From: Garcia nutans
Taxonomy: Eukaryota; Streptophyta; Magnoliopsida; Malpighiales; Euphorbiaceae
Length of the DNA stretch: 64,000 bases
Reading direction: 5' to 3'
NCBI GenBank assembly: GCA_947685225.1
Contig: CANTUV010000035.1
Location: forward strand, 4,533,501 to 4,597,500
Within the stretch, counting starts at the first letter, position 1. Every line of letters starts with the position of its first letter. Below, piece by piece: positions 36,246-48,222 of this stretch. A model generated the notes under the pieces. That model saw only the letters and a program-made list of their open reading frames with translations, did not search any database and had not been told where the DNA came from. The translations under genes and the position numbers were made by a program.

Positions 36246-37041
36246 AATATTATAAATGATAAAAGGCAGCAAAACAATATACAGTAAGTTAGTAACATAA
36301 TAATTTGAGAAAACTACAAATATTATTGCTCCTACTATTCATATTAATAGAAAACTAAGACCGTACATTACATAAGTAAAAACAAAGAACCAACATTATC
36401 TACGCAAACTAATTTGGAAGACCAAACTGCTTAACAAGATTCATTACAAAAACTTAAAAAGATAGTTACACTTGTGACTTCATTAACATCAATAGTAAAA
36501 TAACAAAAATCAATCAAAATATTAAAAAGATTTATTTGAACCATTTTATTGAACATATAGATTGCATTACATTTGAAAAAAAAATATCCTAAATTAATAC
36601 ATTTGAAAACTCAAAAACAAATCAAAACAAAAAACTAAAAAAGATTAAATGATTTGCAATTGTTCTCAAATTATTTACCAAATATGCTTTGGTCATATTC
36701 TAATACCGTTGTTAATAATAGAGCTTGCTCATTCAACTAAATAAATGAAAAGAATAGTGAATCGTTGGCTAAACAGAAGCATATGCATATCCTCTTCCAA
36801 TCAAAAGACTGATTCCATCTTTACCCATTAAGTGCAAGTCCAAATGCTCTTGTTACCAAAAGCACTACCAACCTCTTTGAGATATTAATAAGAAAAAAAT
36901 ACATTAATGATGTCTGAATTTTTTTTTATTTTTTCTATTTTTATGTATAAATTTTTTTTATTCACTTTGCTATCTAAAATTTTATGAATGGAAATAACTT
37001 GATTGCTTCGACCTATTATTTTTGACCCATTTTTTATATGC
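36246..37041. other. Spacer with a possible P450 remnant
   Basis: Mostly AT-rich noncoding sequence. On the minus strand, about 36770-36880 reads AFGLALNG-stop-RWNQSFDWKRI, which resembles the P450 segment after the haem loop (GLALGxLIQCFDWKR). It is in the right order and strand to be the tail of the P450 fragment at 38985-39221. The resemblance is weak. Confidence 0.35.
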
Positions 37042-37044
37042 TGA

Positions 37045-38660
37045 CACTACAAGAAAATTACAAATTGGCCACAGATCCATCGTTAAATAGTGATAGATTA
37101 GTGACGAAAAATTATTAACAATGGATTAGTGACAGATTAGCGACGAAAAATTATTAGCAACAGATTAGCGATGAATTTGACAACATAAAAAATCCGTCAT
37201 TAAATCTGTCACTAAATGTCGCTCCAACTATTGACATCTTGTATTTAACGACGATATTAAACATTTGTCGCTAAATATCATTGCTAATAAATTGGATTAG
37301 CGACAAAATTTATTGTGGCTAATTACAATGCTAATAAGCGACGAAATCTATATGAACTCATCCGAATTTGCGATGGAACTAAGTTTTAAATATTTTAAGA
37401 TACAACGGTTAATTAGCAACAGAATTTAATTTCGTTGCTAATCAGTGATGAAATTAGCAACATAATCTAGTTCCGTCACTAATTTTAAATATTTTAAAAT
37501 ATAGATTGTTTTTTGTGCGGAACATAATTATGTCGCTAATTTTATCGCTAATTAGAGGTGAAATATAATTTCATCGTTAATTTTATTTTAGCGACAAAAT
37601 ATAATTTTATCGCTAATTATAATTTTTTAATATAATTTACTTCTTTTTAGCGGCAGAACTAAAAACTTAATATTTATTCCTTTAAACTTTCTCCCCTTCA
37701 TTTTTTTCTTCTTCTTTCTCTCTCTCTCTCTCTTTCTCCTTATTCTTTCTTTCTTCTTCTTTTTTCTTTCTTCTTTTTCTTTCTTCTTCTTCTTCTTTTT
37801 TTTTCTTCTTTCTCCTCTCTCTCTCTTTTTCTTTTTCTTCTCCATCTTCCTCCTCTTCCTCTTTTCTCCTCTTGTATTTAGATTAAAGGTATATATTTTT
37901 TTTGCTTATTTATTTATTTATATTTTTGTAATTAGTAATAATTTTTAGAATAAATATAATATTTTGTTGAATAAATAATATTTAGAAAAATTTTTTATAA
38001 ATTATTTGTTAGAATAATTTTTTAAAATTATTTATTAGAATAATTTTTATAAATTACTAGGTGAAATAATTTATTTTTAGGCTGAATAAATTTGAGTGAA
38101 TAAATAATATTATTTTTAGATTGAATTTATTTGTTGATTGAATAAATAATTTTTAAAATAAACTTTTTGAAATTATTTGATATACGTTTTAGAGAAATAC
38201 TAGAATAAATATTTTTTAGGAATTATTTAGTGGAATGATTTATTTTTATATTTAATAAATTATTTATCAAAATAATAATTTTTAGAATAAATAAATTATT
38301 TTATTGAATAATTATTTTATTGATTAAATAATTTTTAGGATAAACTATTTTTTAGAGAAATTAATTGAAAAAATAAATTATTTTTTAGAAATTATTTGAT
38401 ATATAATTTAATTTTTTAAAATAAATTATTTTTAACAAAATAAAATAATTTTTTAAATTTTTTTTAAAATAAATTATTTTTTTTATTTTTTAAAAAATAA
38501 TTTATTTTTTTAAATAAATTAATAATTTAACAATAAATTTTTTTATCGCTAAATTTATCTTCACTAAAAAACGACAAGATTATATAGCGACGAAATATAT
38601 ATAATTAATGATGAAAAAATTCGTCGTTAAATATAGATGAAATTTTCGTTAACATAAATA
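37045..38660. mobile_element. CACTA-like element (left end only certain)
   Basis: Begins CACTACAAGAAAA, the classic plant CACTA terminal sequence, followed by dense copies of (T)AGCGACGAAA-type subterminal repeats in both orientations (37080-37620 and again 38540-38660). A long CT/CTT-rich tract (37681-37872) and AT-rich filler lie between. The matching right terminus TTTTCTTGTAGTG was not found, so the right boundary is approximate. No transposase: non-autonomous or truncated. Confidence 0.55.
37681..37872. repeat. Polypyrimidine (CT/CTT) tract
   Basis: About 190 bases of almost pure C/T on the plus strand, including a (CT)n stretch near 37718-37734. The Lys/Glu/Arg-only reading frame on the other strand is an artefact of this composition. 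Confidence 0.85.
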
Positions 38661-38984
38661 GCTATAAATATTATTTATTTTATTTCCTCAATTTCCTCTA
38701 CTTATAATCCTCAATAAATAGTATAATTTCCTCTACTTATAATCCTCAATTTTAGCTTCTTGAAATCAACAGTGAAAGAAACACAGGACAAACAAAGAAA
38801 TAAAAAAGAAAGAAAAGAAGAAGAAAAGAAAAAAAAAGTGAAGTGCTTTTTAAAAAGAAAAATATAAAATAAGATAAAAGTGAAAAAAATAAAATGTTAG
38901 AAATAAAAAAAAGATTAAGTACAGTAAAATTGAAAAATGCAAATCAAAAAACAATATATGTTGTAATTTTTTCTGCTTATAATC

Positions 38985-39221
38985 CTCAATTTTAGCTCCT
39001 TGAAATCTCTCAAGCTTAAAATTTTCAGCATCAACCGATAAATTATGGTCTCTATATAAAGCCCAAACATTAACTGAAAGAATTGAAGTTTTGGGAACAT
39101 CAAATCCTCCAACAGCACAGCCTTTGTTTGACATATGTGATACAAGCAATGGTCCCGATGGATATAATCTGGGACTCTCTGATATGATATTCTGCAGATA
39201 TATTAGCCAGTATAGAATCAT
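38985..39221 (-). pseudogene. CYP81-like cytochrome P450 pseudogene fragment
   Basis: Minus-strand coding piece with SESPRLYPSGPLLVSHMSN, then GGFDVPKTSILSVNVWALYR and FKLERFQGAKIEDYK. This is the K-helix (ExxR retained as ESPR) to PERF region of a plant A-type P450, closest by recall to CYP81. Homology stops at IEDYK, before the haem-binding loop, which is missing; the PERF proline is Leu (LERF). Short repeats of the IEDYK-coding segment occur again at about 38689-38770. A possible continuation lies at 36770-36880. Non-functional. Confidence 0.75.
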
Positions 39222-40150
39222 CAGTAATTACAACAGAATGGGCATGCTAACATTATTTTCATTTTTACGTTTAACATATTGTTTTTTATTTTTTTTTTCT
39301 AGCTTTAGTTTTTTTTTATGAATTTTTTTATTTAAAATTTTTTAATGTCATATTTTTAATATACATAAAAAAAAATATACACAGTATATATAGAATACAC
39401 ACATGATAATATAAATTACATCTACATATTATTTTTAATAATTTATTTAATTTTATATTTTAATTTTTTTATTCTCACAGCATCCACGTAACATTTATAC
39501 AATATTCACATAATATTATATAATTTTTATATAAAATACACACAACTTAAATAATAAAAATATAACATACAACACATCTATTATATATTTACATAATAAA
39601 ATTATATATATTTTTTATTTTTATTTGTATAATGTGTAAAATTTATTTAAAAATAAATTTAATAATTTTTATTAATATATTTTTATATATTTTACTTTTT
39701 TATTTTTTGTTAGTGTTATTTAGTTTTTATAATTAAAATTAAAATTTTATATTTTATAAAAAAATTATAATTTTTTGTAATATAAAAAATAATTTAAAAT
39801 ATTAATTTTTATTATTTTATTAAAATATTATTATTTAATAGTGAAGTTTGAAAAAGAAAAAAGATAAAAATTGGAGTAAAATATTGGTTGCATCGAAGGA
39901 AAATGTATTGTTGAAAAAAAATTTATTTTAATAAAAATGAGATATTTTTAATTTTTTTTTAATTTTTTATAAAAGTATAAATATTTTTAGATTTTATTAT
40001 ATAAAAGTTATTTTTTTGTTAAGTTGGATGTATGAAAATAATTTTTAATATTTTTTATTTGGGCCTTAGAGATTGTTGGCCCGTTTCAAATGCCCTATGC
40101 TTCGGTTAGCGTAACCAGTCGTTGCATGGGCAAGCTCCACATTTTCGGGC
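39222..40150. other. AT-rich spacer before block B
   Basis: AT-rich, no gene. Block B homology to block A becomes visible at about 40140-40160 (GGGCCATTAATGATGTAG versus the same segment near 2769). Confidence 0.55.
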
Positions 40151-40782
40151 TTGGGCCATTAATGATGTAGACCTCAATTCAATACAAAACTTCACGCTCA
40201 CAGTCACATGTTGCTTCAAAATTCAATCAAATTTTACTGGGATTTCTTAAAAACAATCACAAAAAATAAAATTAATTTTCAAAATATCAACTTTTATTTT
40301 TTTTAAAGACTCAATTTTAAATTTTCAATTTCAAAATTATATATCTAATTATACTGATATGGTATAGTTCACTTTCAAAGATATATGTCTGAATACAATA
40401 AAAATATATAAAAACAGTAAAATATTTTTTTTAAAAATGACATATAGTCTAGATTTTCCAATTTTATATCAGTTTAATCATTATGATCAATTAAATAAAT
40501 TTGTTTATTAATATTAATAAAACTTAATACATTTATTTTAAAATAATATAAAGCATATTTAAAAATATATAAACATTAAATTTAATAAATTATATAAAAA
40601 TTAAATATTGCGTTAAATTCAAATGGAAAATTATAATATTCGATCAATTATTTTCTTTAAATACTGAGTTTAGATTTTAAGTATTTTGTAGGTTGAGATC
40701 GGCTAGCTCGCCTTTAGTCATTGCCTCCCTGCTTTTTTCATTTATTACAAAATGTTTGAGAACCACAGAAAATTACTAGTTA

Positions 40783-41034
40783 CTCCCTTTATTTCATTTT
40801 AAATATCATACAAAAATATTACATACAAACTAAAAAATAATTACTTATTATAAATTTTATAAAAAATTTATTATAATTTATTTAAATATCATTTCTCTTC
40901 AATCATACTGCTTATTCCCTTTCAATAATTAATAAGAATAATATTATAATTTTTTAATTAATTATCTTTAAAAATGATATTTAAAGTGAAACAAAATTTT
41001 TTTTTATACGGTACTTGAAATGAAATGGAATGAG
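40783..41034. mobile_element. Stowaway-like MITE
   Basis: A 252-base insertion relative to block A (site near 3385). Ends are imperfect inverted repeats: CTCCCTTTATTTCATTTTAA at the left and, on the other strand, CTCATTCCATTTCATTTCAA at the right. It is flanked by TA on both sides (40781-40782, 41035-41036), as for Tc1/mariner-type Stowaway elements. No ORF. Confidence 0.75.
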
Positions 41035-41541
41035 TAATAAATTTATTATAAATTTCACTTAATTTTTTTTTAAATAATTTGCAGCAGAGTCAGAATTCTT
41101 AAATATAAATATTACACTTATTTAAAATACGTGTAAAGAAAATAATTTTGTTTTTAACAAGCAAATGATAATTGGTTCAAATTTTCTTTTACCATGTCAT
41201 TGTTCCAATATGATTTTTCATCATTCAACTAAAGTAAAATTTACCAGTAAATACATATAATATATCCTGTTAATCATCATTCTTTAGGCTGCAGCAAAGA
41301 CAGACAAAGCTCTATAATTAAACAGTTAAATTTTCACAGAATAATATACAGCTTATAATAAGACCTAATCTAATTCAGCAATTGAAACATCAATAAAATC
41401 TTATCATCTTCTCTATAAGCTTAATCTTAAAGAGTAAAGACTACTTTCAAGCTAAAAGAAATTAATGCGGACTCATCAGGAAAAAAAACAAAGAAAGGAA
41501 ATAAAATACCCCATAATCATTCTGAAACTAACTTGTTTTCA

Positions 41542-44031
41542 TTATCTTCCACCATCAATCCTCAGTTGCGAGAAGACCCCACTAGCCATTGTGAACGCAC
41601 CGGCATTTTCATCTACTGGAAATGAATAATCTTCTTCCCCTGCAACTCTCTGAGATGGCAAATGGTTAGCAACTTGCAATGCCAACCCCAGAGAAGCACT
41701 GTTCATGCTATCCTCGTCCAACTCGTTTTGCATTGAATTTACTTGAAGCCTCAATGCAAATTCCAAGTCCCATATCACATCATGCATCATAGGCCTCTCT
41801 ATGCTATTATTCCTCAAACATTTCTCAGCTGTTTCACCAAATTTTCGCAATGAATTTGAGTTAATAGTACCTATTAAAGCAGGATCAATAATTTCCTCAA
41901 GTTGACCTTTCCTCTGCCAAATCATTCCCCATTCTGCTAAGTTCACCTCTTCCCTCCTATCAGAAGTAATAATTGCTGGTCTAGCACAAAGTGCTTCAAG
42001 AAGTACTACTCCGAAAGAGTATACATCAGATTTTTCTGTCAATTGTAGTGACATAAAATACTCTGGATCAAGATAACCAAAACTTCCTTTTACACCTGTA
42101 TTTTCTTCAGGATCAACAGGACCTGACTTGGAAAGACCAAAGTCAGCAACTTTAGCTATGTAATCTTCACTAAGCAAGATGTTTGTCGACTTAACATCGC
42201 GGTGAATGATTCTTCTTGGCAACCCAGAATGCAAATAGTGAATTCCCTTTGCAGCATCAATGCAAATTTTAAGCCTTTGATCCCAAGAAAGTTCGGATCG
42301 GGAAGTAGATTTTTCAGAGTTGTCATCTGAACTGTAAAGATGCTCTCTCAAAGTGCCTTTCTCCATAAATTCATAAACCAATATCATCTCATTCCTTTCA
42401 TCACAATATCCAATCAAGGAAACAAGATGGCGGTGGCGAATTTGAGATAAGACCATAATCTCAGTTTGGAATTCCAAAATACCTTGACCATGACCTGGTT
42501 CACTTCTTTTCACTGCAACTTTTACATCTTTACCAAGAGTTCCTTTATAAACTTTCCCAAATCCACCTTCTCCAATCAACAATTTAGTATTGAAGTTCTT
42601 CGTTGCACGTTTAATTTCAGCATATGGTATCTTCAATGCCAATTTCAAGTCAGGAGCAAGGGAAATACTGGTAGGTCTTCCAGTAGACCAGTGGTGATAA
42701 CTTCCTCCAAAATGAGGCACAGAAAATGGCATTCTTGAATTTCTGCGAGCATTTGCTCTTCTGTATTTGATAATCACCAATAAGCCTACTATTGAAACAA
42801 CAAGAAATAGCAAAGCCCCAATTGAACCAACCATAAAAGGCTTCCTATTCTTCTTAATGGGTTCGTACTGTTTATTCATCGTTTCCATAATCTCCAATCC
42901 ATTCAAAAATGCATTTTCAATATCAGAATCATCGAGTTTGTGCACGCTTACATTCATAAATCCAGAATTATCAGAATCAACGACAAAATCTAAGTAAAAT
43001 GGAGCTGCAACTAACCCAGTTTCATCAAAAGAACTAATGTTTTTACTGAAGTTGCTATAAATATTAAATTTGAACACGAGTGTACCAATTGCTGTACTAA
43101 TAATGTCACAGAAATGTACCCGGACAAGGTGGCTAGAATTCTTGCTGACCTTGAAAGCCCAAGTTATGTTAGAGAAATTGGCGTCCTTCAATACTTTAGC
43201 AGTCTTGTATACATGTTCTGGAGCAGCATACTCAGTTTTTTGCCGACCATCGTTTAGAGGACCTCCAAAGAACAAGTTCTTTGCATTTTCAGGGTAGGAC
43301 AAGAAATCATCATCTGGTATCCAATCTCTCCACAGGCTGTCATTAGTTTCTGTGAGTTTTTCACCTCCAACATTGATCCTGTGGATAGTATGCAAACCCT
43401 GTGAAAGCAACCCACTGTAATTGCCTTCCGCTCCTGCTTTAGTAATGTGAGTTGTATTATCAGGAATGAATTTTTCTGGGGAAAGAAAAACTTCGATAGC
43501 ATTTACAAAAGCCAATGATGATTTTCCAGAAGGTGTGAAGCGGATAATGAGCTTTCCTGTTCCAATTGTGAGCAAGAATTCCTTAATCATTGGTGAATTA
43601 CTTTGTGGAACACTGAAATTTGATAATAATAGAAAATCAGAAGCTTTCACATCGAATAGAGCACTGGCTAGATCAGCATCAGGTGATGAGAAAGTAAAGA
43701 AATGGAGTCTTATTATGTATGTGCCTGGCTCATCAATATGAAACTGATATGAAGATGAGTGTTTGTGGAAAACTCTTGCAGTTTTATACAGCGAATTGCT
43801 AGCTGATTGGCTGCTGTTCTTGACAGCTTTGCCTTTGCTTGAACCAACAAAAGAAGTATCAGCAACAAAAGATCGTCCTGATGAGCTGTTGGTTGGGGAC
43901 TCTGATCCACAGTTAATGAAGTACTTGCTAGGAGGAGTGTAACCTGAGGAGGGAAACACAAGTGAATAGAACTGAATGAATATGATAAGAAATAGAACGA
44001 TAGGAATTTTGCAAGACTGAAGCTTTTCCAT
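41542..44031 (-). CDS. CrRLK1L receptor-like kinase (malectin-like), gene 3 (duplicate copy B)
   Basis: Intronless receptor kinase of about 829 residues. I use the ATG at 44031 (MEKL), the equivalent of 6387 in copy A; the frame is open upstream to 44253. Domain order and motifs are as in copy A: signal peptide, malectin-like ectodomain, membrane segment, kinase with GEGGFGKVYKG, VAVKR, HRDVKSTN, ADFGLS and GSFGYLDPEYF, all catalytic residues kept. It differs from copy A by about 16 substitutions and one inserted residue (DIISTAIG versus DIINAIG). Twelve of these changes plus the insertion lie in the ectodomain and membrane-proximal part and only three in the kinase, which would fit relaxed or diversifying evolution of the sensing half. 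Intact and probably functional. Confidence 0.93.
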   Translation of the reverse strand: MEKLQSCKIPIVLFLIIFIQFYSLVFPSSGYTPPSKYFINCGSESPTNSSSGRSFVADTSFVGSSKGKAVKNSSQSASNSLYKTARVFHKHSSSYQFHIDEPGTYIIRLHFFTFSSPDADLASALFDVKASDFLLLSNFSVPQSNSPMIKEFLLTIGTGKLIIRFTPSGKSSLAFVNAIEVFLSPEKFIPDNTTHITKAGAEGNYSGLLSQGLHTIHRINVGGEKLTETNDSLWRDWIPDDDFLSYPENAKNLFFGGPLNDGRQKTEYAAPEHVYKTAKVLKDANFSNITWAFKVSKNSSHLVRVHFCDIISTAIGTLVFKFNIYSNFSKNISSFDETGLVAAPFYLDFVVDSDNSGFMNVSVHKLDDSDIENAFLNGLEIMETMNKQYEPIKKNRKPFMVGSIGALLFLVVSIVGLLVIIKYRRANARRNSRMPFSVPHFGGSYHHWSTGRPTSISLAPDLKLALKIPYAEIKRATKNFNTKLLIGEGGFGKVYKGTLGKDVKVAVKRSEPGHGQGILEFQTEIMVLSQIRHRHLVSLIGYCDERNEMILVYEFMEKGTLREHLYSSDDNSEKSTSRSELSWDQRLKICIDAAKGIHYLHSGLPRRIIHRDVKSTNILLSEDYIAKVADFGLSKSGPVDPEENTGVKGSFGYLDPEYFMSLQLTEKSDVYSFGVVLLEALCARPAIITSDRREEVNLAEWGMIWQRKGQLEEIIDPALIGTINSNSLRKFGETAEKCLRNNSIERPMMHDVIWDLEFALRLQVNSMQNELDEDSMNSASLGLALQVANHLPSQRVAGEEDYSFPVDENAGAFTMASGVFSQLRIDGGR

Positions 44032-44253
44032 GGAAATTGGTGGGAGTTGCTGCTTTTTCAGAAAGAGTGAAGATAGAAGGGGAACAAGAAAAAGATGGTG
44101 ATAAACAGTCATGCATATCCTTACAAAATTAAAGTTATTAAAGAAAGACCAAGACTTCATTTTGATGGTTGAAGTAGAAAAAATAAATAAATAAAACAAA
44201 ACTATTTTCACGTTTTCACTGTATATGTGGCCCATAACTTTTTGACTAGGCAT

Positions 44254-45612
44254 AACTAAGATTCTTTACTTATTAATTAGTTGATGGAATCGTGTAATTT
44301 CAATTAATTTAGCTTTATTTCATGAATAGATGACTACAGCTTACAGAAAATGAAATACATTTAGCAGGGTCACTTCAGAAAAAAAAAAAGTAACATGAAG
44401 AGGTGTAAACATTGAAAGGAAAAAGAAGCATCAGACAAAAGAAATTCTAAAGTTTTGGGGAATCCTGGACCCCATACACCACTACCAGGCTCCTGGCTGC
44501 TTTTACGTTTACATTATTTTTTTATTCGTTCTGTATATGAGATATTGTCCACCTAAATTTGAGCACGATCGGATTTTGAGATTTGAGCACTATAGGATTT
44601 TGAAAGAGACAAGTTTTTTAGTAAATTTTTTTTTTATTTATAAAATTTAAATCCGAAATTTTATTTAAAGGATAAATTTCTTACCAACTTGTGCCAACCA
44701 AGTAGTTTTTGTTTACAATATTTGATTAATAAAACTGTACTCCAATAAGAAAAAGCTAAGAGCGTATGCTTTTTATAAAACAAAACTGACAGTGTAGTTA
44801 TAGTTCACTGAGTAAATCCAATTGCAGCTTAATGCCATTCATGGGGGAACAGACAAGCAAAGGTCATTGCTAATTGCTAGTAATCTAGACTGCAATATTA
44901 CCTAAATTAATTTAGCATTTAAATGTTCAAATAACTGATTTAATAAACTTATGTACCTGCATTATTTGGGCAATTTCCTTTTCTTGTTTTGATTGAGCTT
45001 TTGTCCTTAAATTGAATCATCCTATATCCTGAAATCTAGATACTACAAATTCATGCAAGACACTAAACTTATACTAGCTAGATTCATAATCGAACAGGAG
45101 TTCCAATTGATTTATAATAATTTTAATATGTATTTTTCTATTATTTATAATATGAGAGTTGTTGTAATTACATAAAAACATCATTATTTATTCTTATTTG
45201 ATAAGCTAAATACATATTATGTATGTGTTGAACCGAATATTTGAATTAATATGTTGATCAATGGTAAATTGGTAATTATATTGGTGAAAGAATAAATCAA
45301 ATTCAAACAGAATTAAGAATTTATATTTTAACTAAGAGGTAATTTATCTTTTTTTGAGTATTAAGAGAGGAAGATTTGAATTTAAATATGCTATTAATTG
45401 TTGAATTACAGAGACACTCGCCCTTAATCTATGCCTAAATGTGCAAATTAGGAGTTGATAATGTTTAACTTGCGGATAAGTTTTTAGTCATATGATCATA
45501 ATACTAATGATCGGCTCATGTCCATTCCCAAGAAGAGCCCAGCCCACCTTGTTATCCTAGAGCCCACATTGGAAATCCACCATAAGGAAACAAAAAAAAA
45601 ATGTTCTTAAAG
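44254..45612. other. Intergenic region between kinase B and small gene B
   Basis: Counterpart of 6610-7626. The segment about 44770-45185 is not found in block A. No gene recognised. Confidence 0.55.
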
Positions 45613-45621
45613 CTGTTTTTG

Positions 45622-45854
45622 GAATTATTATACGCTACTTCAGAGGTAGCCACTCAGCATGCTGACTGTTTACAACAAACTAATGAGATTCTGACATGTA
45701 GATTAAATGAAGGTTTAAAAATTAAATGAAGGTTTAAAACTAATTTGTTTCATTTAATCTACGTGGCATCTTTTTAATGTGTGAGGATCCTATTGGTTTA
45801 TTGTAAATAGTCAGCATGTTGAGTGACTACATCAGAGGTAGCATATAATTATTC
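45622..45854. mobile_element. Mutator-like MITE in promoter of small gene B
   Basis: A 233-base insertion absent from block A. Long inverted ends of about 50 bases: GAATTATTATACGCTAC and CACTCAGCATGCTGACTGTT on the left, with GAATAATTATATGCTAC and CACTCAACATGCTGACTATT on the right (other strand). A perfect 9-bp target duplication CTGTTTTTG (45613-45621 and 45855-45863) fits the Mutator superfamily. It ends about 50 bases upstream of the TATA box. Confidence 0.85.
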
Positions 45855-45904
45855 CTGTTTTTGACATGGCCTCTGGTATTTTGCCAGCGTCCCCTGGTCC
45901 TCCA

Positions 45905-45915
45905 CTATATAAAAT
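45905..45915 (+). promoter_or_regulatory. TATA box of small gene copy B
   Basis: CTATATAAAAT about 70-80 bases before the ATG at 45984, equivalent to 7627-7635 of copy A. Confidence 0.6.
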
Positions 45916-46741
45916 CCCATCAAGATATTAGCAAGAGAACAGAGAGAGCACCAACAAAGAAAGTCGAAAAAGCAAAAACCAACATGGTGGGCCAAAGGAC
46001 GGCGACTAAGCCAAGCTGGAGCGATGAGGTTTTGGATGCTTGTGAACAGCTCCAAATCGCCAACCAAGTCAGAGCTCAGTTTGATTCTATTGCTCCAAAA
46101 CGACCTCCCAAGCCAACCAGAAGTGAACCAGACACAATAACTCCACCAACCTCTGTTTTTTCTGTTGATGAACAAAACATTATTCCTGAACTTGAGAGGC
46201 TTCAATCTCTTCAATCTCAATCGCCAGTATGTAAAAATTTGAATCTTTCTATTAATTCTTTTCTTAAAGAAATTCATTTCCGATGTACTGACCTCAATTA
46301 GATTGGCATATTTTCTAGGTCATAATTTCTACAGCAGAGGCCAATATTGAACAAGATGAGTTTGTGGAGACCCAATATTATAAGGAGTTGGATTCTATTG
46401 ACAAGCAGCATCACACAGTTCAGTATCAATTTCCTGTATAGTTCAATTAATTTTGTTGTATGTTTTAGACTGGTTAATGATTGGTTTTTTGTAATTGAAC
46501 GGACTAGGAGTGGATTCATAAGTGTTGTGAGAAAAGAAAATGAAAGTAGGTATGATATTCAATTACCAAGACGCCATGGACCTGGCTCTTTGGTCTCAGG
46601 TTGCAGAAGCAACCCTGCAACAAATGACTGGACTCCCAGCTCTGTTGACGATCAGTCAGATTCCTAATTAGAGCTTAACCCATAAATTCCTAGTCAGAGA
46701 TTAACCCATAAATCAATCTTCAATAGAGTTTTATATAAACC

Positions 46742-47034
46742 TGTGGATTCATTAATTTAACATGTAATTAAATTATAAAATAGAACAACTTACTTGTTGT
46801 TCTTCCTCATTGAATGTAATTGATTTGTTACAGGAATTATTGTTATTACTAGAATAACAATTCAAACTTCACAATCTAAACCCTTTCTATCCTCTTGATC
46901 TTTCTCTTCCAATTATTTGATACACAAAAAAAATTCACATCTTTCTGTTGCATGTATATGTTATATAAATGGAAGTTACATGGATTTTGTAACTTCTCCA
47001 AGTAAGCAACCCATCTAAATGGGTGTGTCTACCC

Positions 47035-47070
<36 letters not shown>

Positions 47071-47073
47071 ACA
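46742..47073 (-). repeat. Copia-1 LTR (3' LTR in element orientation)
   Basis: 332 bases, TG...CA, flanked outside by AAACC (46737-46741). Relative to 53689-54023 it lacks an 18-base segment near position 47003 and shows only about four or five substitutions plus microsatellite length changes. Inside, TCTTCCACTCACCC is the complement of a purine-rich primer tract. Confidence 0.92.
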
Positions 47074-48222
47074 TCTTCCACTCACCCATGATGGGTTGTG
47101 GCAGATACAAGATCAAGAGACTCCTCATACATTTAGGGAATAGATCGTGCGACCTGTAAGCACATGTACAATGAGAGCTTCAATATAGTAACCTTCCTAG
47201 GCCTTAAAGGAGACATCAATCTCAAATAACTTCTTCCATGATAGCGTACTTATATACCCCAAGCATATTTACTAACACACAATTAAGTATAATTCAATCC
47301 CTCAAGAATTCTGTACTTAATCCATCCTTACAAATACAAGTATTCTAAATCATATCAATTTTTTTTTTGAATTTGATGATCCCGGCCGGTGAATACAAGT
47401 AACAGGTGTTGAATAAAAAAGCTCTATCTTTTGCCCTCATATCAATCAGATTTGAATTAACTCACTTTCCTAAAGTGCTCCTTTAAGTTGAATCATTCCA
47501 TAACTATAGGATACACTCTAAAGTAGCAAACATTAATTCATTTCATTATGATATAATCAAAAGTTACAAAGGGTACAATTTTGAGATCTTTACGGATCTC
47601 CAGGACTCACACAGTAAAGAAGCAGGGATCCATTCATTTACTTTCTGTAAGGTCGCTAGCACATGTAGTATGAAATACATGCTATGATGGAGCTTCTCTT
47701 TTCTTATCCGAAGATAAAGAGCGTATGTCTTTGCTCTCCTCGTTAGAGGTAATACATCATATGAGTCTTAGTCTTGTTGCTAAGTCATTAGCACCAAACT
47801 TGAAATTTCATCCACTCACTATTAATAGTGCCAGATGACTAATTTCACACTCGGCTTATATTTAATAGACACATGAATGGTGGGGTGGCATTCATGTCGA
47901 TTCTCTTATTTCTGAATCTCATCTTGGTCCCAACCAAGGCGACTCCAAATCAATGGTCTTGAATGAAACGTGCTCCCACTACGCCCATGTCGTACGATGG
48001 GCACTATTATTCATATAGTCTCATCTCTACTCGCACTATTTGCGCTAGAGGTGATTGCTCGTGTAAGTGAGCCAATCAATGTCTATCAACATACTTTACA
48101 AAAAAAAATTGTACTACTCAATACTAACAGAACTTACCAATAAATAAATGTTGAATAATAAATTGTTATTTAACTTTATTCAACCAACTGTAAGTATTAT
48201 TACATGGTCCACATATCACATA
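47074..48222. other. Copia-1 3' noncoding region
   Basis: Between the pol stop and the 3' LTR, 1.15 kb without a convincing reading frame. It is longer than the usual short 3' leader of Copia elements. It contains a T run at about 47359-47368. Nothing recognised. Confidence 0.6.

Noticed and set aside
37627..37845. Lys/Glu/Arg-only reading frame
   Set aside because: It is the antisense of a CT/CTT tract; no real protein composition.
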